Below, one piece after another: positions 1 to 9,838 of a stretch of 64,000 nucleotides of DNA. How positions within the stretch are numbered: position 1 is the first letter of the stretch; the number at the start of each line of letters is the position of its first letter. Below the pieces are notes generated by a model. It was not told the DNA's origin. It was given only the letters and a program-made list of their open reading frames with translations, and made no database searches. Origin of the DNA: an uncultured Eubacteriales bacterium (GTDB lineage Bacteria; Bacillota; Clostridia; Christensenellales; Aristaeellaceae); contig CADBKQ010000001.1 in the NCBI GenBank assembly GCA_902795275.1, positions 1 to 64,000 on the forward strand, read 5' to 3'. The translations under genes and the position numbers were made by a program.

Positions 1-32
1 TACTCGTAATCTGTAAAGCTCTGCTGCTTCAT
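1..32 (-). CDS. Start of a transposase-like CDS, cut by the window edge
   Basis: An ATG at 30-32 on the minus strand opens a frame that runs off the left edge. The ten readable residues are MKQQSFTDYE. A purine-rich GGGAGTGAGAG lies just upstream as a ribosome binding site, and a TATAAT -10 sits at 57-62. The N-terminus resembles IS5-family transposases of Clostridia, which often begin with MKQQSF followed by a basic stretch. Ten residues are too few to prove this, so the call rests on recall of the family plus the neighbouring repeat. It could instead be any small protein. Confidence 0.4.
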   Translation of the reverse strand, partial: MKQQSFTDYE

Positions 33-92
33 TTCTCTCACTCCCATTCTTCTTTTATTATACCACTCTCCTTTGAATTAATCAGCATTTAC

Positions 93-197
93 TTAGGGAA
101 TAGGGATTAGGAAAATAGTGTGCAACACGATTGGAAACCAACGAAAAAGCAAAACAAAAATGACTAATCCCTAATCCCTATTCCCTAATCCCTATTT
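93..197. repeat. Inverted pair of TAGGGAW heptamer arrays
   Basis: Positions 93-112 read as about three units of TAGGGA(A/T), and 164-197 hold about five units of the same heptamer on the opposite strand. The arms can pair into a long hairpin around a 51-bp AT-rich centre. The 7-nt period is exact. This accounts for most of the gene-free stretch 33-222. The same heptamer recurs at 8159-8193 and 20572-20593. Confidence 0.85.
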
Positions 198-222
198 CAA
201 AAAATAAAGCGCCCCATAAACA

Positions 223-933
223 CTACATATATTTGTCCTGCGCGGACAGCTTCTTTACCGTCCGGTAAGCTGCCAGGAACATGACGGCGATGAAGCCCAC
301 AAAGACCAGCGACAGTTCGCCCCTGTCCAGGGTGGCGATGAGGTCGTATAATCCATGCAGCAGCACGGGGCAGATCACCGCCAGATACCGGCTGACCTTG
401 CTGTATTCAGCGTGGCCGTGGCGCTCATGGGATTTCGCCAGGCCGTACCACGCGCCCATGAACACGCCGAAGCAGGCGTGGCCGGGCACGGCGGTCAGCG
501 CCCGGACAAAGGCGGTTTCCAGGCCGTACATCACCACATAGTCGATGTTCTCCCACAAGGCGAAGCCCATGGACACGAACACCGCGTATACCACGCCGTC
601 AAAGCGGCAGTTGAAATAAGGCGAATTCCAGGTGCGGCGCTTGAGCAGCAGGTATTTGAAGCCTTCCTCCGAAAGCCCCACCACCAGGAAATAAAATACA
701 ATCTGGTACAGCAGCGTATTTGGGCGGATGAAACTGCTCAGCGCCTGCGCGCCTAAGCGCTCCGTGAACACGGCCAGCGCGGTGGAGATGACGCCTTGCA
801 GAATCAGGCGCCAGAGAAGCGGCGTGGGCTCCTTTTCCAGCTTATCCGCTTTGTAGACATAAACCATCAGCGCTGCCGCCGGAATGACCGCCGCGGCCAC
901 CAGAATGAGCTGTACCGAGGAATAGATGATCAT
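223..933 (-). CDS. PrsW-type intramembrane metalloprotease
   Basis: A 236-residue multi-pass membrane protein of the PrsW family. In B. subtilis PrsW performs site-1 cleavage of anti-sigma factor RsiW. The family's zinc-site residues are visible: EEGFK at 89-93, FDGVVYAV at 111-118, WEN at 127-129, PGH at 150-152 and LLHGLYDL at 191-198. About seven hydrophobic segments cover the chain. The start follows GAAGGAGAAGCGCC, a good ribosome binding site. No sigma factor or anti-sigma gene lies nearby, so the substrate is unknown. The gene is a single unit bounded by the heptamer element downstream and the divergent glycerophosphodiesterase gene. Confidence 0.85.
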   Translation of the reverse strand: MIIYSSVQLILVAAAVIPAAALMVYVYKADKLEKEPTPLLWRLILQGVISTALAVFTERLGAQALSSFIRPNTLLYQIVFYFLVVGLSEEGFKYLLLKRRTWNSPYFNCRFDGVVYAVFVSMGFALWENIDYVVMYGLETAFVRALTAVPGHACFGVFMGAWYGLAKSHERHGHAEYSKVSRYLAVICPVLLHGLYDLIATLDRGELSLVFVGFIAVMFLAAYRTVKKLSAQDKYM

Positions 934-1099
934 GGCGCTTCTCCTTCTTTCTTTGGGAATATGATTCGCGTTTTTTCCCTGTTTAAAACATCGGGATGCT
1001 TTTTGCTTTGCAGCGGCATGCCCGCAGCCATGTTACACCAGGACGCGGGGAAAAGCAAGCGGAAAGAGGGACGCGGAAAAGATTTTTCGGGATTCCCGC

Positions 1100-1128
1100 T
1101 TGCAGGAAATACCTAAACGTGCTAAGAT
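1100..1128 (+). promoter_or_regulatory. Sigma-A-type promoter for the GDPD/beta-galactosidase pair
   Basis: TTGCAG at 1100-1105 and TAAGAT at 1123-1128 are separated by 17 bp, about 50 bp before the GDPD start. Confidence 0.6.
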
Positions 1129-1179
1129 ATTCGTGGAAAAACACAAGAAAAACAATGAGCTTTTCAGGGGGAAGAAACG

Positions 1180-1905
1180 ATGGACACACTGCGCCTTTCC
1201 GCTCCGAAGCCCCGGATGATCGCGCATCGGGGTTTAAGCGGCATTGAAATGGAAAACACTTGCTCCGCGTTCGTGGCAGCGGGCAACCGCAGCTATTTCG
1301 GCATCGAAACCGACGTACACGTGACCGCCGACGGGGAATACATCATCATCCACGACGACAACACCAAGCGGGTCGCCCTGGACGCGCTGAAGGTGGAGGA
1401 AAGCACCTTTGAAACCCTGCGCTCCCTGCGCCTGCTGGACAAGGATGGCCGGCGGGGCCGGAAGGACCTGGGCCTACCCTCCCTGTGGGAATACGTGCGA
1501 ATCTGCAAAAAGTACGAAAAGACCAGCGTGCTGGAGCTAAAGAATCCCATGGAGCCTGCGCACATCGACCGCATCATCGCCGCCATCCGGGAAGAGGGCT
1601 GGCTGGAGCACACCATTTTCATTTCCTTCGCCCTGTCCAATATGATCCATGTGCGGGAAGTTCTGCCCGGGCAGAAAGCCCAATACCTGATCGAAGGCCA
1701 GCACGATTGGAATGAAATTCTCAACACACTGAAGCAATACGATCTCGATCTGGACATTGACTATACTATCCTGACGGAGCAGATGGTGAAGGATGTTCAC
1801 GTCCTGGGCAAGGAACTGAACGTCTGGACGGTCAACAAGCTGGAGGACGCCCAGCGCCTGGCCCAATGGGGCGTGGACTATATCACCACCAACATCATCG
1901 AATGA
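1180..1905 (+). CDS. Glycerophosphodiester phosphodiesterase
   Basis: A 241-residue GDPD (GlpQ/UgpQ family) that hydrolyses glycerophosphodiesters to glycerol-3-phosphate and an alcohol. The phosphodiesterase TIM barrel is complete. HRG at 16-18, the E43-T-D45 pair and H58 of IIHDD match the catalytic His/Glu/Asp set, LELK at 118-121 gives the next metal ligand, and the C-terminal VWTVNK and ITTN strands are typical. There is no signal peptide, so it is cytoplasmic. AGGGGGA precedes the ATG. The gene lies 24 bp before a beta-galactosidase gene on the same strand, implying co-transcription. Confidence 0.92.
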   Translation: MDTLRLSAPKPRMIAHRGLSGIEMENTCSAFVAAGNRSYFGIETDVHVTADGEYIIIHDDNTKRVALDALKVEESTFETLRSLRLLDKDGRRGRKDLGLPSLWEYVRICKKYEKTSVLELKNPMEPAHIDRIIAAIREEGWLEHTIFISFALSNMIHVREVLPGQKAQYLIEGQHDWNEILNTLKQYDLDLDIDYTILTEQMVKDVHVLGKELNVWTVNKLEDAQRLAQWGVDYITTNIIE

Positions 1906-4926
<3,021 letters not shown>

Positions 4927-4941
4927 AAAAACAAACAAACT

Positions 4942-4978
4942 GCCCCTTCCCGCATGCCGTGGGAAGGGGCGTATTTTG
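4942..4978. terminator. Bidirectional Rho-independent terminator
   Basis: GCCCCTTCCC (4942-4951) pairs with GGGAAGGGGC (4961-4970). T-rich tracts lie on both sides, so it can end lacZ transcription rightward and the small secreted-protein gene leftward. Confidence 0.85.
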
Positions 4979-4995
4979 ATTTGCTTATTGCAGTA

Positions 4996-5538
4996 TTATT
5001 CCACTGCCACGAAATCCAGGTCGCTCAGGAAGTTGATGACCACCTGAATCTGTTCGTCGGACAGGGATTCGGCTCCCGCCTCGCTGGGAATCAGCACGAA
5101 TTCGATTTCATAGCCCTGGAAGACGGTATACACGTCGGCAAACTCGCCGTTCTTTTCCTTGACCACCATCAGCTTGGTGCCCTCGGCGGTTTCGGTGTAG
5201 GAGATATCCACGCTGTATTCCGCGGTGAAGGTGGATTCGATCATGGCCAGGGTTTCGCTGTCCAGGTCGTTCAGCCGCTTCACCTGGGACAGCATTTCGT
5301 CAAACCCGATGGACAGAACCAGGAACGGCCGGGCGGGGTCGTTGCTGGTGATGTTCGCGGTGTAGCAGCCGTTTTCCATATGGATGTTTTCCATGGTGAA
5401 GCCTTCGGGCATCACGCAATGCAGTTCATACTTGCCGTTCAGGTTCACAACGCCCAGATTGGTCTTTTCGGCGGCTTGCGCGGCGGCGCAGCCCAGCGCC
5501 ATGACCAGGCACAGCAGGATCGCGATGGTTTTTTTCAT
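4996..5538 (-). CDS. Secreted protein of unknown function
   Basis: A 180-residue protein with a clear signal peptide: MKK, a hydrophobic core to about residue 16, then an AAAQAAE cleavage region. A Cys at 17 makes a lipoprotein possible, but the preceding residues fit a lipobox poorly. The mature part is acidic, with alternating strand-like segments and no motif I recognise. GGAGGAAAC precedes the ATG. It lies 45 bp after the SH3-domain gene and is probably co-transcribed with it. Both products are extracellular. Confidence 0.6.
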   Translation of the reverse strand: MKKTIAILLCLVMALGCAAAQAAEKTNLGVVNLNGKYELHCVMPEGFTMENIHMENGCYTANITSNDPARPFLVLSIGFDEMLSQVKRLNDLDSETLAMIESTFTAEYSVDISYTETAEGTKLMVVKEKNGEFADVYTVFQGYEIEFVLIPSEAGAESLSDEQIQVVINFLSDLDFVAVE

Positions 5539-5583
5539 GGTTTTGTTTCCTCCGTTATTTTATGTGTTTCAGAAAGCGGGCCG

Positions 5584-6201
5584 TCAGCGGGATACAAACT
5601 GCCTGCTGATAAAACCGATCATGCCGGTGGCGGGGTCCTGCACCTGGTACCAGTTGCGCAGCTCGGCCAGCACGGTCAGCTGTTTTCCCTGGGGGCAGGT
5701 GGCGATGCGCTCCATCTCGGTGGAGGGAGCCCAGCGCAGGTTGACCCAGCCGGAGGCGCGGGAGGGACGGGAGGTGACGGTGTAGGGCGTGGTGACCTTC
5801 TTGGCGGAGGCGAATTCCGCGTTCATATCGCTGACGATTTTTTCATAGGAAGTCTGGGGAGTGGGAGCGGCCGTGGGATTCGGGCCGGGACGGCGGCCGG
5901 AGGGCTCGTAGTCCACCAGGAAGCGGGTCTGCACATAGGCGAGGTAATAGGAACCGCTGCCGTAAGCCCAGGCGATGGTGGACCAGCCGTTGGGCAGCGC
6001 GCCGATGACGGACACGGCCTGGCCGTAAGCCAGGGAACCGATGATATTGTCGCCGGTGGCGGGTTCGCTGCGGACGTTCAGGCTCTTGCCGTTTTCGGTG
6101 TAGACCCAGCGGGTATATTCGGCTTTCGCGCTGCTGACAGCGGGCAGGCAGGCCAATGCCAGGATGGCGATTAGCGCCAGGGAAACAAGCCGTTTGGTCA
6201 T
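5584..6201 (-). CDS. Secreted protein with two bacterial SH3 domains
   Basis: A 205-residue protein. After a signal peptide (about 1-27, ending VSSAKA) come two SH3b-type repeats: one at about 30-95 with LNVRSEPATGDNIIG, and one at about 140-203 with VNLRWAPSTEMERI and WYQVQD. A Pro-rich linker at about 100-118 separates them. SH3b domains commonly bind peptidoglycan cross-bridges or peptides at the cell wall. No catalytic domain is present, so a wall-targeting or adaptor role is an inference. It leads a two-gene operon from the promoter at 6281-6309. Confidence 0.8.
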   Translation of the reverse strand: MTKRLVSLALIAILALACLPAVSSAKAEYTRWVYTENGKSLNVRSEPATGDNIIGSLAYGQAVSVIGALPNGWSTIAWAYGSGSYYLAYVQTRFLVDYEPSGRRPGPNPTAAPTPQTSYEKIVSDMNAEFASAKKVTTPYTVTSRPSRASGWVNLRWAPSTEMERIATCPQGKQLTVLAELRNWYQVQDPATGMIGFISRQFVSR

Positions 6202-6280
6202 GTAAGTTCACTCCTTTTTTTTGCAGCCGCATTTGCGGCGCGCATGATGCTGACGCGCGGTTCCGCGCTTCAATGAGAAT

Positions 6281-6309
6281 AGTATACCAGCTTTTGGAAT
6301 CGTTTTCAA
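6281..6309 (-). promoter_or_regulatory. Promoter of the SH3-protein operon
   Basis: Reading leftward, TTGAAA (6304-6309) and TATACT (6281-6286) are 17 bp apart, about 80 bp before the start codon. The leader contains a GC-rich hairpin near 6230-6270. Confidence 0.7.
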
Positions 6310-6364
6310 TCTGCGCCGGGATATTTTACAAAATGGGCATCGGTTCATCCGGAACGGGCCAAAA

Positions 6365-6398
6365 CAAGAAAACCGCGCGGATGACCTGCCGCGCGGTT
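6365..6398 (-). terminator. GC-rich hairpin with T-rich tail
   Basis: AACCGCGCGG (6371-6380) and CCGCGCGGTT (6389-6398) form a 10-bp stem. In the leftward direction it is followed by TTTTCTTGTTTT. It is probably a backup terminator between tRNA-Arg and the SH3 operon promoter. Confidence 0.6.
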
Positions 6399-6428
6399 CT
6401 GAACCATAAGGAAAAAGCCCGGAACCGT

Positions 6429-6522
6429 TCATTTTTCAGTCTTCAGTTTTCAGTATTCATTTAGAAAATCCTGTCGAAGCAAACTGAAGAATGAACACTT
6501 AAAGCTTAAGAATGAAGAATAC
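6429..6522. repeat. Inverted heptamer arrays, TCAKTNT type
   Basis: Positions 6429-6463 divide exactly into five heptamers (TCATTTT, TCAGTCT, TCAGTTT, TCAGTAT, TCATTTA). Positions 6481-6522 divide exactly into six heptamers whose complements are of the same kind (TCATTCT, TAAGCTT, TAAGTGT and so on). The 17-bp centre repeats 14 nt, GAAAATCCTGTCGA, that also form one arm of the tRNA terminator next door. Confidence 0.8.
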
Positions 6523-6560
6523 AAAACAAAAATCCCGCCGATTTGCGTCGACAGGATTTT
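6520..6560 (-). terminator. Rho-independent terminator of tRNA-Arg
   Basis: In the leftward transcript AAAATCCTGTCG (6560-6549) pairs with CGGCGGGATTTT (6540-6529) over 12 bp with two G-U pairs and an 8-nt loop, then TTGTTTTG. It starts 9 bp beyond the tRNA 3' end. Confidence 0.85.
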
Positions 6561-6568
6561 CGCTTTGG

Positions 6569-6642
6569 CGCGCCCTGGGGGATTCGAACCCACGACCTTT
6601 TGATTCGTAGTCAAACACTCTATCCAGCTGAGCTAAGGGCGC
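6569..6642 (-). tRNA. tRNA-Arg(ACG)
   Basis: A complete cloverleaf on the minus strand. The acceptor GCGCCCT/AGGGCGC has discriminator G at 6569. The D arm has GCTCAGC, the anticodon stem is TTTGA/TCAAA around loop CTACGAA, and the T arm is GTGGG-TTCGAAT-CCCCC. The anticodon ACG occupies the complement of 6606-6608; its A34 would be deaminated to inosine. CCA is not encoded. It has its own promoter and terminator. Confidence 0.97.
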
Positions 6643-6678
6643 ATCGTGTTTGCCTGCTGTTTTCCAAACAGCTTGGTT

Positions 6679-6707
6679 AGTATAACACGGGTCGTGGAAA
6701 AAAGCAA
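6679..6707 (-). promoter_or_regulatory. Promoter of tRNA-Arg
   Basis: Reading leftward, TTGCTT (6702-6707) and TATACT (6679-6684) are 17 bp apart, placing the start about 30 nt before the mature tRNA 5' end. Confidence 0.8.
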
Positions 6708-6798
6708 GAGGTTTTTCAAAAAAATAGCGTTTTTTCCTCCTCCTTTTTTCCTGACGCCGCGATGGACAGAAATCAAGACGGGAAGCGAACCGGCGACA

Positions 6799-7473
6799 TC
6801 ACTTGATTCCTTCGATATGGCGTCCGTCGCCGATGAGCTCCATGACGGGCAGGGTCTTGTCGCCGGGCACGCTGGTGAAGCGCACGATGGAAAGGGAGGT
6901 GAAGGGCAGGTGCAGCGTGCCGCACATATAGGGAAAGGGCAGGTTGAAGATGTGCGCCAGCGCCGCGGCGGAGGAACCGCCGTGGCAGAACAGGGCCACC
7001 GTGTGCTGTTCGTCGTCCTCCCTTGCGCAGCGGTAATACGCGCCCTCCCGCACGTAGCCCAGGGTTTCCAGCCAAGCGTCCGTTTCCCGGGCCACATAAG
7101 CCGCCGACGCTGTGACCTGGTTGTTGCTGAAATAGGGATGCTCCGGCCAGTCGGTGCGGGTCAGATCCCAGCCCTGCCGGGCAAGGGCGTCGGCAATGTC
7201 CCAGGGATGGCCGTTCGCAAAGGTGGGGGTTCCGTCCACGCTGCCCCAATATAATTCGTGCATGAAGTCCAGCACCTTGATGGGCCGGATGCCCAGCGCG
7301 TCGCTGGCGGCCTGGGCCGTTTCCTTCGCGCGGCCAAAGGGCGAGGAATAGATTTCTTCGATCTCCTCTTCCCGCAGCCGTTCCGCCGCGGCCTTCGCTT
7401 GCTTCCGTCCCAGCGGGGTCAGGCAGTCCAGTTCATAGTTGGGTTCCCCGTGACGAACAAACACGATACGCAT
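6799..7473 (-). CDS. Histidine phosphatase (phosphoglycerate mutase-like)
   Basis: A 224-residue cytoplasmic member of the histidine phosphatase superfamily. The phospho-accepting His8 lies in RHGEP, with Arg48 in the SSPFGRAKET segment, Glu73 in MHELYWG and the second catalytic His164 in FCHGGSSAAA. These match cofactor-dependent PGM/CobC/PhoE-like phosphatases. Specificity cannot be read: length and sequence fit the broad phosphatase branch better than glycolytic GpmA (about 250 residues). A promoter lies at 7506-7534 and an AGGAGGG ribosome binding site precedes the ATG. It is transcribed alone. Confidence 0.88.
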   Translation of the reverse strand: MRIVFVRHGEPNYELDCLTPLGRKQAKAAAERLREEEIEEIYSSPFGRAKETAQAASDALGIRPIKVLDFMHELYWGSVDGTPTFANGHPWDIADALARQGWDLTRTDWPEHPYFSNNQVTASAAYVARETDAWLETLGYVREGAYYRCAREDDEQHTVALFCHGGSSAAALAHIFNLPFPYMCGTLHLPFTSLSIVRFTSVPGDKTLPVMELIGDGRHIEGIK

Positions 7474-7505
7474 GCTTCCATCCCTCCTGCTGTGTGCTTT
7501 GCCTT

Positions 7506-7534
7506 ATTATACCACCATCCTTCTGCCGCAGCAA
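7506..7534 (-). promoter_or_regulatory. Promoter of the histidine phosphatase gene
   Basis: TTGCTG (7529-7534) and TATAAT (7506-7511) with a 17-bp spacer, reading leftward. Confidence 0.7.
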
Positions 7535-7549
7535 GACAAAGTCCGCCCT

Positions 7550-8095
7550 TTATTCCGCAGGGCATTCCCGGAACAGCGCTTTGTTTTCCGCTTCGAGGGA
7601 CAGCAGATCGTCGAAGGAAACGACGGTATCACCGACGGTGAGGGTCTGGGTCAGTTCGCCGTCCACCTTCCGCACAGCGCCGGAAACGGTGAGGTATTGC
7701 CCTTTGACCTGATAGGCAAAGGAATGCTCGTCCGCGCAGGGCACATAGTATGTCGCCGTCACGATCACCCGGTTTTTCTTCGCCAGGCGGGCGGTGCGGG
7801 TCAGGGCATGCAGGATGGAAAGGCGGCGGTTCAGTTCTTCCTTCTGGCCTTCATCCGGAAAAATCCTGTCCACATATTCAATGTTTTTCTTTTTCACGCT
7901 GGCGCTGTATCCGTCCAGGGCGTCGTAGGGCGCGAAAATTTTCGCCCGCTTTCCCCGTTCCATGGGCGGATGATGAAATTCAAAATCATCCATCCGGTGC
8001 CGGGGCCGCTGCTGAAACAGCGCCTGCAAATAGGGAAACTGCAGCGACACCAGCCGCCCTTCCCACAGGATGTACTGCTTGCAAATCTGTGACAA
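7550..8095 (-). CDS. YolD-like protein
   Basis: A 181-residue protein. The segment RAKIFAPYDALDGYSASV at about 50-67 matches the signature of YolD-like proteins, which are almost always encoded next to UvrX-type Y-family polymerases in Bacillota and are thought to assist or regulate them. The C-terminal half (about 110-160) is a strand-rich domain matching YolD ends. The best start is a TTG at 8093-8095, six bases after GAAGGGG. It follows the polymerase gene by 68 bp and is probably expressed from the same SOS promoter. The intervening DNA contains a heptamer array. Confidence 0.75.
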   Translation of the reverse strand: MSQICKQYILWEGRLVSLQFPYLQALFQQRPRHRMDDFEFHHPPMERGKRAKIFAPYDALDGYSASVKKKNIEYVDRIFPDEGQKEELNRRLSILHALTRTARLAKKNRVIVTATYYVPCADEHSFAYQVKGQYLTVSGAVRKVDGELTQTLTVGDTVVSFDDLLSLEAENKALFRECPAE

Positions 8096-8158
8096 GTTTT
8101 TCCCCTTCTTTCAAGCGGCGGGACGGCGAACCGCGCTTCGTGCCGGTTGCCTCGTCAT

Positions 8159-8193
8159 ACTCCCTAATCCCTATTCCCTAATCCCTCATCCCT
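8159..8193. repeat. Heptamer array overlapping the polymerase stop codon
   Basis: Five exact heptamers read ACTCCCT, AATCCCT, ATTCCCT, AATCCCT, CATCCCT. The complement is TAGGGA(T/A)-like, the same family as 93-197. Only one arm is present. The last nine codons and the TAG stop of the Y-family polymerase lie inside the array. Confidence 0.85.
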
Positions 8194-9630
8194 CGCCACC
8201 GCGGATTGATCCGGCAGCGCGCCGCCCGCGCGGTGGCCGCCGATCTGGGTGTTGCGCTGGATGGTGGTGGCCCCTTCCAGCAGGTTCATGCCCTTCACGA
8301 TAGCGTTCATGCCGAAGCGATGGCGCACCTCCAGCATGGCCCGCTGCAAATTCCGTTCGCGCTCCAGGGCCTCAAAGTCCGTGAACAAATCCAATTGATA
8401 GCTGCCGTCGTCGATTTCCAGGTCGTTGGCGGAAATATTCAGGCGGCGGATGAGCAGGCTGTGATCCACCTTTTGCTCGAAGGAGGGCACCAGACGCTCC
8501 ATGATCAGGGTTTTGCTGTTGGTGGGAATGCGCAGCCTCACCGTGCCGTGGGCGTACTTGGGGTGGGGCCGGCCGTAATAGTCCAGTGTCACCGGCCCGC
8601 GGTAATTGGGGTTCACGTTCAGGGATTCGGGGTCGAAGGAAATGACCCAGGTGAGCATGGGCGTTTTCAGGTTCTTGTTCACCAGGTCGGCGCAGAGCAG
8701 GTCGGCCATCTCCTTGAACACCAGCAGCCCTTCCCCGTACTCGTAGGGCCGGGGCAGCACCTGGCCGGTGTTCAGGCTGCGGTCTTCGGTCTTGTAATTC
8801 TTGATGTCGGACAGGCGCGTGGGCTCGATGCCCCAGGCGTGGTCGATGAGCAATTCTGCGTTGATGCCGAACAGATCGTAGAAGTATCCCTCGTTGGCCA
8901 GGGACATGGCGGCCACGTCGCCCATGGTGTACAGCCCCCGGCTTTGCAGCGTCCGCGCTGTGCCGGGGCCGATGTGCCAGAAATCCGTCAGTGGCCGGTG
9001 TGGCCAGAGCAGCAGCTTGTAGCTTGCTTCGTCCAGCTCGGCGATGCGCACGCCGTCCTTGTCGGCCTGCTGTTTTTTGGCCACGATGTCCATGCCCACC
9101 TTCGCCAGGTACAGGTTGGTGCCGATGCCCACGGTGGCGGTGATGCCGGTGTTTTTCAGCACGTCGCGGATCATGGTCATGGCCATGAGGCGGGCCGGGG
9201 AGACGCCCTGCCGTTCCGCTTCCGCCCGGTACAGGTGCAGGTAAGGCGTGGCGTCGATGAACACCTCGTCGATGGAATAGACGTGAATGTCCTCCTCCGA
9301 CACATAGCGCAGATAAATTTCGTAAATCTGCGCGCTGACCCGGATGTACTCCGCCATGCGGGGCGGGGCGATGATGTAGTCCACTTTGGTGCGGGTGGCG
9401 GCTTCGTACAGGCGGATCTTTTCCTTGGCCTCGAACAGCCGCGGGCGGCCGGGCACGCCGATGGCTTTCAGCGCCGGGCTCACGGCCAGGCAGATGGTCT
9501 TGTCCGTGCGGCTTTCATCCGCCACCAGCAGGTTGGCCGTCAGCGGGTTCAGACCCCGGGCGTGGCACTCCACGCTGGCGTAAAAGCTCTTCAGGTCGCT
9601 GGCGATGTACTGCCGCTGTTCCGTTTCCAT
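8164..9630 (-). CDS. Y-family DNA polymerase (UvrX/DinB-like)
   Basis: A 488-residue translesion polymerase. The start is ATG at 9628-9630, preceded by GGGAGG; an upstream in-frame extension has no ribosome binding site and crosses the promoter. Catalytic residues are Asp12 in SDLKSFYASVE and Asp121-Glu122 in SIDEVF; the fingers, thumb HhH region (about 215-235) and little-finger domain follow. The C-terminus carries ATTIQRNTQIGGHRAG, typical of Firmicutes UvrX proteins, and then a tail encoded by a heptamer array. A LexA box and a strong promoter lie upstream, so expression should be DNA-damage inducible. It heads an operon with the YolD-like gene. Confidence 0.93.
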   Translation of the reverse strand: METEQRQYIASDLKSFYASVECHARGLNPLTANLLVADESRTDKTICLAVSPALKAIGVPGRPRLFEAKEKIRLYEAATRTKVDYIIAPPRMAEYIRVSAQIYEIYLRYVSEEDIHVYSIDEVFIDATPYLHLYRAEAERQGVSPARLMAMTMIRDVLKNTGITATVGIGTNLYLAKVGMDIVAKKQQADKDGVRIAELDEASYKLLLWPHRPLTDFWHIGPGTARTLQSRGLYTMGDVAAMSLANEGYFYDLFGINAELLIDHAWGIEPTRLSDIKNYKTEDRSLNTGQVLPRPYEYGEGLLVFKEMADLLCADLVNKNLKTPMLTWVISFDPESLNVNPNYRGPVTLDYYGRPHPKYAHGTVRLRIPTNSKTLIMERLVPSFEQKVDHSLLIRRLNISANDLEIDDGSYQLDLFTDFEALERERNLQRAMLEVRHRFGMNAIVKGMNLLEGATTIQRNTQIGGHRAGGALPDQSAVARDEGLGNRD

Positions 9631-9675
9631 GCCGCTCCGCCTCCCTTGCCCGTTTTTTCCGGAAATTCCAATAAA

Positions 9676-9687
9676 GAACATTTGTTC
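9676..9687. promoter_or_regulatory. LexA (SOS) box
   Basis: GAACATTTGTTC is an exact match to the Bacillota LexA/DinR core GAAC-N4-GTTC. It lies 12 bp downstream of the -10 of the polymerase promoter, over the start region, where bound LexA would block transcription. Confidence 0.88.
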
Positions 9688-9699
9688 TCGTTTGTTCTC

Positions 9700-9728
9700 A
9701 TTATATACGAACATCCGCGTTTCGTCAA
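9700..9728 (-). promoter_or_regulatory. Promoter of the Y-polymerase/YolD operon
   Basis: Reading leftward, TTGACG (9723-9728) and TATAAT (9700-9705) are exactly 17 bp apart: a near-consensus promoter that would need repression, consistent with the LexA box just downstream. Confidence 0.88.
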
Positions 9729-9766
9729 GTCTTTTTTTCTTTGTCCATCGCACAGAAAGATTCCGC

Positions 9767-9795
9767 TTGCATTTTCCCGCCGCTTCGGATATAAT
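9767..9795 (+). promoter_or_regulatory. Promoter of the ABC-F gene
   Basis: TTGCAT (9767-9772) and TATAAT (9790-9795) have a 17-bp spacer. The transcript would start near 9802, giving a leader of roughly 235 nt. Confidence 0.8.
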
Positions 9796-9826
9796 GAAAC
9801 CGAAAACAAACGAAAGAGGTGGAAGG

Positions 9827-9838
9827 ATGCGCAAATAA
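9827..9838 (+). CDS. Three-codon leader ORF (MRK) upstream of the ABC-F gene
   Basis: ATG CGC AAA TAA encodes Met-Arg-Lys. GAGGTGG at 9816-9822 sits at normal distance, as good a ribosome binding site as any in the window. It begins about 25 nt into the predicted transcript. Very short leader ORFs sensing drug-stalled ribosomes are established for ABC-F and other ribosome-protection genes in Bacillota. The functional role here is inferred from position, the ribosome binding site and the downstream structure. Confidence 0.6.
   Translation: MRK

Noticed and set aside
93..197. CRISPR array
   Set aside because: Units are 7 bp with no spacers, and no cas genes are near.
93..197. True telomere repeats
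   Set aside because: The TAGGGAW units look telomere-like, but they are internal, short, inverted and recur in other heptamer flavours between ordinary genes.
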